A stretch of DNA of 64,000 nt from Rhodanobacter denitrificans (GTDB lineage Bacteria > Pseudomonadota > Gammaproteobacteria > Xanthomonadales > Rhodanobacteraceae), in assembly GCA_017848855.1 (NCBI GenBank), contig JAFIHF010000004.1:170086-234085 (forward strand), read 5' to 3'. Position 1 is the stretch's first letter; each line of letters opens with the position of its first letter. This document shows, piece after piece, positions 57,840-64,000 of the stretch. Under the pieces are notes generated by a model that was not told the origin of the DNA, did no database searches, and saw only the letters and a list, made by a program, of their open reading frames with translations. A program made the position numbers and the translations under genes.

Positions 57840-59435
57840 TCAGGTACGGGGGTGGTTCGGCTCCAGGAACGAAACCATCACCCGCCTGCCATCGGGCAGG
57901 GCGCGTTCACGCAACCGGCCGCCATAGGTGGCGGCCCGGTCCTCGATGGCCTCGCGTCCCAGGCCGGTGGCGCTGACGCGCAGGCGCTGCCGCAAGGTCA
58001 CCCAGTCCACGTGCGGCGATCGCTCCGGATTCCAGCGGATGTCGATCATCACGACCGCCCATGCCCGCCCCTCGACACCGCAGCGGACCTTCACCAGCAC
58101 CTCCGCGGGCTCGTGCGTCAGGCAGGCCTCCGCGATGGCCTCGCACACCACGCGGTAGACGGCCAGGCTCATGTCACGCGGGAAGGCAGCCACCGGTCCG
58201 CGCAGGTCGCACCAATATCTGATCCCGGCCTCGTGCAGGGCACGGGCCAAAGCCCCCTGGTTCAGGGCTCCGGACAGGCCATGCTCGCGCAGCACGGCTG
58301 GATTCAGGCTGTCGGTCAACAGGAACAGCTGTTCCTGGGCGCGCTCGACATGCCGGCGATAACCGGCGTCGTCCGTCGCCGGCTGCAGGTGATGCAAGCG
58401 CCCGAGCATCAGCTTGAAGGCGCCCTGGACCGACTGGCCGAGCTGATCCAGCGCCTGCGCCGTGACCCGCAACTGGGCTTCGCCCAAGGCCGCATTGCGA
58501 TGCGCCAAGGCCATCGCCAGGCGCGAATCGACACGCTCCTGCTCCACCCGCTGCGTCAGCGCCGTCATGCGGGCGCCCACCAGCAACATGGTGGAAATGG
58601 CCATGGCCACCAGGGTTTCGGCTTGCATGGTGGCGGGGTCGTTGATAACGGGCATCAGCGTCACGATGCCGAAGCTGGCCAGGGTGCCGGCCACCGCTGC
58701 GCCCTGCCAACCGTACCGGAAAGCCATGAGGATGACCGGCAGGAACATCGCCATCTGCACCATGGCACGCATCTCGGGGGTGCGACTACCCAGCCAGACC
58801 AGGAACGCAATCACCGGGAACACCCCCAGCGCACCTTCGACCAGGAAGCGGCTTTCCGGCAGCACCCGCAACCAGCGGCGCCACTGGAAATCCGCAGCCG
58901 CGAAACTCTGGTAGACCACCAACGTGACCGGCGCCACCGTAAGCACGCCCATGAAATTGCCCAGCACCATGCGCGCCGTCACCTCACCGTAATGGATGAC
59001 ATAGCCGGGTGGGAGCGTCGCCAACTGCACTTGCCCAATCGTCTGGGCCGTCGAGATGATGGCGATGACCAAGGCGCACAGCACAAAGATCGGCATGTTG
59101 ATCGTCTGCCGGGTCGGAAACAGCCGCAAGCGCTCCCGGAACCACCACACTATGGGGGCCTCATAGGCGATCGAAGGGATCGTGTTGACGGTGGCCCAAA
59201 GCAGGCCGTACTGATCGACACGACTGAAGCTGATGTAGGCCAACAGAGCCGTATCACCGATGAAGAGCGCCGGCCAGTAGCGGTACGGCGCAAGCATCAG
59301 CACCACAACGTGGAGCCCGGTCAGGATGAACCAGTGCCGGATGGACACCGCGCGAAACAGGAACAGCACGGCCAGATAGACACCGGCCACCAAGACCTGC
59401 CGCAACGCGGACCCTACCCATGATCGAACGCGCAT
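57840..59435 (-). CDS. MASE1-like membrane sensor with degenerate histidine-kinase C-terminus
   Basis: A 531-residue protein. About eight hydrophobic segments fill the first ~310 residues (VLVAGVYLAVLFLFRAVSI, FVLCALVIAIISTAQTIG), as in MASE1-type sensors. A dimerisation helix (QALDQLGQSVQGAFKLMLGR) follows. The ATPase part shows a degenerate N-box (YRVVCEAIAEAC) and a loose TGLGREAIEDRAATYGGRL. GGGGGAG precedes ATG 59435; the open frame continues upstream, but with no signal for an earlier start. No response regulator is adjacent. Kinase activity is doubtful without a clear His box. Confidence 0.7.
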   Translation of the reverse strand: MRVRSWVGSALRQVLVAGVYLAVLFLFRAVSIRHWFILTGLHVVVLMLAPYRYWPALFIGDTALLAYISFSRVDQYGLLWATVNTIPSIAYEAPIVWWFRERLRLFPTRQTINMPIFVLCALVIAIISTAQTIGQVQLATLPPGYVIHYGEVTARMVLGNFMGVLTVAPVTLVVYQSFAAADFQWRRWLRVLPESRFLVEGALGVFPVIAFLVWLGSRTPEMRAMVQMAMFLPVILMAFRYGWQGAAVAGTLASFGIVTLMPVINDPATMQAETLVAMAISTMLLVGARMTALTQRVEQERVDSRLAMALAHRNAALGEAQLRVTAQALDQLGQSVQGAFKLMLGRLHHLQPATDDAGYRRHVERAQEQLFLLTDSLNPAVLREHGLSGALNQGALARALHEAGIRYWCDLRGPVAAFPRDMSLAVYRVVCEAIAEACLTHEPAEVLVKVRCGVEGRAWAVVMIDIRWNPERSPHVDWVTLRQRLRVSATGLGREAIEDRAATYGGRLRERALPDGRRVMVSFLEPNHPRT

Positions 59436-59830
59436 CGCGCTCCCCCTAGATTCAATCCCTGACCGCAGACCCAAGACTGGATCACCCACCCCACTGAAAA
59501 GCCGCACAAACCGACTGTCAGGCATCCGTACCGCGCGAAGCATAGAGCCGGATCGCGGACCTCGCCAGTCCCGGAACGCCCCGGGCATGGCACCGAACCA
59601 GGCGTCGCGCCCCTCCCCCGGGAAAAGGCTGTTCGAGCGCGCAACGCCGCGCCTGTTCACGCCTATGACCAGCCATATGGCAAGCAATGGACATGCCACC
59701 CCCAGGGCCAGCCGGGCCGCACGACGGGGCTTCACGGCGTCCGCCCTGTCACCGCGCCGCCACCGGCAGATCATCAACGAGCCATGCGCGCAGACCAGAC
59801 TGCCCGCATCGCCTCGCAAGGATCGTGGTC
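59436..59830. other. Intergenic region, no recognisable gene
   Basis: GC-rich 395-bp gap between the sensor gene and a small plus-strand gene. The minus-strand frame of the sensor stays open through it, with a hydrophobic patch, but lacks a ribosome-binding site and family resemblance. No hairpin or repeat of note was seen. Confidence 0.5.
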
Positions 59831-60088
59831 ATGCCGGCGCAGTACGTCGCTCCCTCGAAATTCGGCCTGTTCCGCATCGTGCGGCACGGGCGACGCTGGC
59901 GCAGCCTGCTGGAAGGCTGCGAACTGGCGCGGCACGACGACGCGAGCGCGGCGCTGGCCTACCTGCAGGCGAGCTGCCCGCGTGCGCGGCTGCCGACGAC
60001 GCTGGCGGATTGGCGCTACCTCGCCGAACCGCCGGCGCGGCTGGCGCAGGCCAGCGTCAACGACGGGGACTGGCTGCTGGCCGGTTGA
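59831..60088 (+). CDS. Small conserved hypothetical protein
   Basis: An 85-residue protein starting MPAQYVAPSKFGLFRIVRHG. It is rich in Arg and Ala, with a Trp-Arg core (RRWRSLLEGCELARHDDASA) and an acidic end (ASVNDGDWLLAG). It is not recognised. The start is supported by codon pattern rather than a strong ribosome-binding site. It is convergent to the antiporter gene, with 11 bp between stops. Confidence 0.5.
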   Translation: MPAQYVAPSKFGLFRIVRHGRRWRSLLEGCELARHDDASAALAYLQASCPRARLPTTLADWRYLAEPPARLAQASVNDGDWLLAG

Positions 60089-60099
60089 GCCACCATCAA

Positions 60100-61794
60100 T
60101 CAGGCGGCCGTGGCCGGCGCGGCGCCATCCGCGGCGAGCTGTTCGAGCATGCCGCGCGCCATTTCGCGCTCGCCCGACACCACCAGGTCGATGCCCTGCT
60201 CGCGCAAATGCGCCACGGCGGCGCCGGAGCCGGCGCAGGCATGGATCGGCAGGCGCGGGTTGATCCGGCGCGCCACGCGCACGATCTCGCCGGCCTCGAA
60301 CGCATCCGGCGCGGTCACCAGCAGCGCCTTGGCGGCGCCGAGGTTGGCCGCGGCCAGCGCCTCGTCGCGCGCGGCGTGGCCGGAGATCGTGCGGATGCCC
60401 TGCGCGCGCAGCGCCTCGATCCGTTCGGGCTCCATTTCCATCACCAGCAGCGGCCAGCCGCGGCGGCGCAGCTCGTCGCAGATCAGCCGCCCCACCCGGC
60501 CATAGCCCACCACCACCACGTGGCCGGCAAGGTCGCCGGCCTGCTCCGGCACCGGCTCGTCGCTGGCGACGGGCGCGGCTTCCATCGCCGCCTGCGCCGC
60601 CTCGCGCGCATCCAGCCACGGCTTGGCACGGTCGAACAGCTTGAACAGCAGCGGGTTGAGCAGGATCGACATGATCGCCGCGGCCAGCAGCACGTCCTGC
60701 GCCTCCTTCGACACCATCTGCTGGGTTACGCCCACGCCGATCAGGATGAAGGAGAACTCGCCGATCTGCGCCAGGCTCACCGCGATGGTGAGCGCGGTGC
60801 GCAGCGGCCGCCGCGACGCCAGCACGATGGCGAACGCCGCCAGCGACTTGCCCAGCACGATGATCGCCAGCGCCGCCAGCACCACCAGCGGCTCGGCGAA
60901 CACCACGCGGTAGTTGAACAGCATGCCGATCGAGACGAAGAACAGCACCGCGAACGCGTCGCGCAGCGGCAGCGTTTCCTCCGCCGCGTCGTGCGCCAGC
61001 TTCGACTCGCCCATCATCATGCCGGCGAAGAACGCGCCCAGCTCGAACGACACGCCGAACGCCCCGGCCACGCCGAACGCCACGCCCAGCGCGATCGCCA
61101 GCACCGCGAGGCGGAACAGCTCGCGCGAGCCGCTGATCGCCACCCGCGCGAGGATCCACGGGATCAGCCGCTTGCCCACCACCAGCATCAGCGCCACGAA
61201 CAGCGTCACCTTGCCGATCGCCAGCCCCACCGTGCCGGCCAGCGCGACGAACGAGACGCCCTGCCCCACGGCCAGCGCGCCACCCACCGCGGGCAGCAGC
61301 ACCAGCGCCAGCACCATCGCCAGGTCCTCAACGATCAGCCAGCCCACCGCGATGCGGCCGCGCTCGGTTTCCATCAGCCGGCGCTCCTCCATCGCGCGCA
61401 GCAGCACCACGGTGCTGGCCGCCGACAGCGCGAGGCCGAACACGAAACCCTGCGCGAACGGCCAGCCCAGCGCCCGGCCCAGCAGCAGGCCCAGCATCGT
61501 GGCCACCGCCATCTGCCCCAGCGCGCCGGGGATCGCAATGGACTTCACCGCGAGCAGGTCCTTCAGCGAGAAGTGCAGGCCCACGCCGAACATCAAGAGC
61601 ACCACGCCGACCTCGGCCAGCTCGTGCGCGATGTGGCCATCCGCCACGTAGCCCGGCGTGAACGGCCCCACCACCACGCCGGCCAGGAGGTAACCGGCCA
61701 GCACGGGCAGTTTCAGCCGGTGCGCCAGCGCAGCGAACGCGAAGGCCAGCACGATGCCACTGACGAGGGTGGCGATGAGCGGCGCTCCATGCAT
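60100..61794 (-). CDS. YbaL-type K+/H+ antiporter (CPA2) with NAD-binding domain
   Basis: A 564-residue protein. About twelve hydrophobic segments form the transporter (LPVLAGYLLAGVVVGPFTPG, GLALSAASTVVLLRAMEERR). The cytoplasmic TrkA-N/RCK domain (VVVGYGRVGRLICDELRRRG) follows at ~residue 415. It exchanges K+ or Na+ for protons across the inner membrane. ATG 61794 fits the family N-terminus; the longer open frame into the RecQ gene is a GC artefact. It is 77 bp from RecQ on the same strand and likely independent. Confidence 0.9.
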   Translation of the reverse strand: MHGAPLIATLVSGIVLAFAFAALAHRLKLPVLAGYLLAGVVVGPFTPGYVADGHIAHELAEVGVVLLMFGVGLHFSLKDLLAVKSIAIPGALGQMAVATMLGLLLGRALGWPFAQGFVFGLALSAASTVVLLRAMEERRLMETERGRIAVGWLIVEDLAMVLALVLLPAVGGALAVGQGVSFVALAGTVGLAIGKVTLFVALMLVVGKRLIPWILARVAISGSRELFRLAVLAIALGVAFGVAGAFGVSFELGAFFAGMMMGESKLAHDAAEETLPLRDAFAVLFFVSIGMLFNYRVVFAEPLVVLAALAIIVLGKSLAAFAIVLASRRPLRTALTIAVSLAQIGEFSFILIGVGVTQQMVSKEAQDVLLAAAIMSILLNPLLFKLFDRAKPWLDAREAAQAAMEAAPVASDEPVPEQAGDLAGHVVVVGYGRVGRLICDELRRRGWPLLVMEMEPERIEALRAQGIRTISGHAARDEALAAANLGAAKALLVTAPDAFEAGEIVRVARRINPRLPIHACAGSGAAVAHLREQGIDLVVSGEREMARGMLEQLAADGAAPATAA

Positions 61795-61871
61795 GGCGAG
61801 TCCTTGGTGGGCGCAACGGCTCCCGTTGTAAGGACATCCGGTGACCGGCACAAGCGCGCCGTGGCAGCGCC

Positions 61872-63686
61872 TCACTCGGCCGTGTTGATCACCGCGAGGA
61901 AATCGCGTCCGTAACGCTTGAGCTTGGCCTCGCCCACGCCGCTGACCTGGGCCAGCTCGTCCTCGTTCGCCGGCATCGCACGCAGCATCGCCAGCAGCGT
62001 GGCGTCGTGGAACACCACGTAGGGCGGCACGCCCTGCTGGCGCGCGAGCTGGGTGCGCAGCGCGCGCAGCGCATCCCACAGCGGCTGCTCGTAGGCCTCG
62101 ATGCCGAGGTTGGCGCCGGTGACGAGCTGGCTGTCGCGGCGGCGACGCGTGGAACGAACGGGTTTCGCGTCCTCGCGCAGCAGCACGCGCTGGCCGCCGC
62201 TGAGCACGGCGCGGCTGGAAGCGGTGAGCCGCAGCGTGCCGTAACCCTCCGCGTCGGTGGCGAGCAGGCCGGCGGCGAGCAGCTGGCGGAACACCGAGCG
62301 CCAGCCCTTCTCGTCCAGTTCCGCGCCGATGCCGAAGGTGCTGAGCTTGTCGTGGCCGAGCTGAGCCATGCGCTCGTTGTCCACGCCGCGCAGGATGTCG
62401 ATCACATGCCCCGCGCCGAAGCGCTGACCGCTGCGGTACACCGCCGACAGCGCCTTCTGCGCGGGCACGGTGGCGTCCCAGGTCTTCGGCGGCTCCACGC
62501 AGTTGTCGCAGCGTCCGCAGGGGCCGTGGTAGTCCTCGCCGAACGCGCCCAAGAGCAGCTCGCGCCGGCAGCGCGTGGCCTCGGCGTAGGCGAGCAGCGA
62601 TTCCAGCTTCTGCCGCTCGATGCGCTTGCGCTCGTCCGCCGACTCGGACTGCGCGATCATCTGGCTCATCGTCACCACGTCGGCGAGGCCGTAGATCATC
62701 CACGCCTCGGCGGGCAGGCCGTCGCGGCCGGCGCGGCCGGTTTCCTGGTAATAGCCTTCCATCGAGCGCGGCAGGTCCAGGTGCGCCACGAAGCGCACGT
62801 CGGGCTTGTCGATGCCCATGCCGAACGCGACCGTGGCCACCATCACCACGCCGTCCTCGCGCAGGAAACGCTGCTGGTTCTTCGCGCGCGTGGCCGCGTC
62901 GAGGCCGGCGTGGTACGGCAGCGCCTCGATGCCCGCCTCGGCCAGCCACGCGGCGGTGTCGTCCACCTTCTTGCGGCTGAGCGCATACACGATGCCGGCC
63001 TCGCCGCGATGGCCGTCGAGGAACTGCATCAACTGCGTGCGCGGGTTGTGCTTCAGCATCACCCGATAGCGAATGTTCGGCCGGTCGAAGCTGGAGACGA
63101 ACTGGCGCGCGTTGCCCAGCGCCAGCCGCTCCACGATCTCCTCGCGCGTGCGCGGGTCGGCGGTGGCGGTGAGCGCGATGCGCGGCACCTGCGGGAAGCG
63201 CTCGTGCAGCACGGTGAGTTCGCGATACTCGGGGCGGAAATCGTGCCCCCACTGCGACACGCAGTGCGCCTCGTCGATCGCGAACAGCGCCACCTCGGTC
63301 TGCTCCAGCAGGCCGAGGAAACGCCCGGTGAGCAAGCGCTCCGGCGCCACGTAGAGCAGGTTCAACTCGCCCGCCATCAACTGGCGCTCCACCTCGCGCT
63401 GCTCGCCCGCCGCGAGGCTGGAATTGAGATACGCCGCCGCCACGCCCGCCGCGCGCAGCGCCTCCACCTGATCCTGCATCAGCGCGATCAGCGGCGACAC
63501 CACGACCGCGGTGCCCTGCCGCAGCAGCGCGGGAACCTGGTAACACAGCGACTTGCCGCCGCCGGTAGGCATCAGCACCAGCGCATCGCCCCCCTCGGCC
63601 ACATGCTCGACGATGGCCTGCTGCTGGCCGCGGAACGCGGGGTAACCGAAAACGCTGTGGAGGATATCGAGGGGCGTGGGGGGCAT
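61872..63686 (-). CDS. recQ: ATP-dependent DNA helicase RecQ
   Basis: A 604-residue protein. [16 protein letters not shown] is motif [18 protein letters not shown] the DEAH motif II, and RAGRDG the C-terminal helicase motif. CGRCDNC supplies the RQC zinc site, and the end ([13 protein letters not shown]-like, seen as [16 protein letters not shown]) is the HRDC domain. It unwinds branched DNA in recombination and repair. ATG 63686 gives the usual family length; the open frame further upstream is not conserved. Confidence 0.95.
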   Translation of the reverse strand: MPPTPLDILHSVFGYPAFRGQQQAIVEHVAEGGDALVLMPTGGGKSLCYQVPALLRQGTAVVVSPLIALMQDQVEALRAAGVAAAYLNSSLAAGEQREVERQLMAGELNLLYVAPERLLTGRFLGLLEQTEVALFAIDEAHCVSQWGHDFRPEYRELTVLHERFPQVPRIALTATADPRTREEIVERLALGNARQFVSSFDRPNIRYRVMLKHNPRTQLMQFLDGHRGEAGIVYALSRKKVDDTAAWLAEAGIEALPYHAGLDAATRAKNQQRFLREDGVVMVATVAFGMGIDKPDVRFVAHLDLPRSMEGYYQETGRAGRDGLPAEAWMIYGLADVVTMSQMIAQSESADERKRIERQKLESLLAYAEATRCRRELLLGAFGEDYHGPCGRCDNCVEPPKTWDATVPAQKALSAVYRSGQRFGAGHVIDILRGVDNERMAQLGHDKLSTFGIGAELDEKGWRSVFRQLLAAGLLATDAEGYGTLRLTASSRAVLSGGQRVLLREDAKPVRSTRRRRDSQLVTGANLGIEAYEQPLWDALRALRTQLARQQGVPPYVVFHDATLLAMLRAMPANEDELAQVSGVGEAKLKRYGRDFLAVINTAE

Positions 63687-63772
63687 TCGGGGAATGCTAG
63701 CAAATGGGGGTGGCGTGGTTGGCGTCCCACGCGTGGGGATGAGGCGGTTTCGGCCGCCTGACCTCCCATCGC

Positions 63773-63809
63773 CCCTCTCCCCCAACAGCTTTGCCGTTGG
63801 GGGAGAGGG
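63773..63809. repeat. 14-bp stem hairpin, intergenic repeat-like element
   Basis: CCCTCTCCCCCAAC, nine bases, GTTGGGGGAGAGGG. Hairpins of this type recur many times in Xanthomonadales chromosomes, so it supports the host assignment. It lies upstream of recQ. Confidence 0.6.
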
Positions 63810-63877
63810 TTGGGGTGAGGGGGACTTCTGCCTCATCGCAAGATTCAAAGCGGTTTCGTGCCGCTGCCGCGGCCCGA

Positions 63878-63923
63878 GTGACTTTCTCTTTGCTTGTCCA
63901 AAGAGAAAGTCACCAAAGAGAAA
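63878..63923. repeat. 15-bp perfect inverted repeat followed by direct repeat
   Basis: GTGACTTTCTCTTTG, six bases, CAAAGAGAAAGTCAC. The CAAAGAGAAA part is repeated again immediately after (63914-63923). It is an intergenic palindromic element of unknown role. The remaining bases to 64000 hold no recognisable gene. Confidence 0.6.
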
Positions 63924-64000
63924 CGACACCCCGATGGCGCGCCCTCCGCCCATCCATGGGCTCCGGGTGCGCGGGCGGGTTCCGGGGTTTTTCGACGGGA

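Noticed and set aside
59587-61914. 775-residue plus-strand open frame
   Set aside because: His/Arg-rich antisense shadow of the antiporter.
60100-63546. Single 1148-residue frame fusing antiporter and recQ region
   Set aside because: The N-terminal part is a shifted frame of recQ. The antiporter starts at 61794.
1-64000. CRISPR arrays, rRNA or tRNA genes, insertion sequences
   Set aside because: No regularly spaced repeats, no rRNA or tRNA-like folds and no transposase genes were seen by eye.

Overview
The window is high-GC, proteobacterial DNA. About 1-55.6 kb is a large lambda-type siphophage prophage or phage-derived element whose left end lies before base 1. About 56-64 kb reads as ordinary chromosome of a gammaproteobacterium, most like Xanthomonadales (Rhodanobacter/Dyella/Xanthomonas relatives). 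That assignment rests on RecQ, a YbaL-type antiporter, a MASE1-like sensor and G+C-rich intergenic hairpins, so it is an inference. No rRNA, tRNA or CRISPR array was seen.

Layout. (1) 1-5.2 kb, plus strand: a P4-type SF3 helicase/primase cut by the window edge, a RuvC-like nuclease, DUF6362, and two tandem ParB-domain DNA methyltransferases. (2) 5.1-7.1 kb, minus strand: five small genes. Four transcription units each start with a near-identical promoter-like repeat (TTGGCT, 17 bp, GTTCAT or GTTACT). (3) 7.2-17.4 kb: terminase, a head-fibre-like pair, gpW, portal, S49 protease with nested scaffold, decoration protein, major capsid protein, joining proteins, tail tube, and a G/GT pair with a T7 slippery site. 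(4) 17.3-31.1 kb: tape measure and a large tail-tip module unlike the lambda M-L-K-I-J set. (5) 31.2-32.5 kb: lysis genes.

(6) 32.6-47.5 kb: defence cargo between the lysis genes and a fifth copy of the promoter repeat. It holds an IetAS-like AAA ATPase/subtilisin pair. Convergent to it is a tightly coupled seven-gene operon: RHH regulator, DUF499 ATPase, DUF3780, DarT, DarG, DUF1156 methyltransferase and PLD-helicase. (7) 47.8-52.5 kb: a coupled operon of large serine recombinase, two ParB/RepB-like proteins and a DUF3987 protein, probably the mobility/maintenance module. (8) 52.6-55.5 kb: a Cys-rich small protein, an AbiE type IV toxin-antitoxin pair and a two-HTH regulator.

(9) 56-64 kb, chromosome: a decayed toxin with two intact antitoxins, a secreted small protein, a MASE1-like sensor, a small conserved protein, a K+/H+ antiporter and RecQ.

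Working together: structural genes run left to right as one late transcription unit. Replication and recombination functions flank it. At least four defence or addiction modules (IetAS, the DUF499/DUF1156 operon with embedded DarTG, AbiE, and the orphan methyltransferases) ride on the element and would protect or addict the lysogen. The strongest candidate for a poorly described system is the seven-gene operon at 36.0-47.5 kb. The promoter-like repeat family and the recombinase-RepB-RepB-DUF3987 operon come next.
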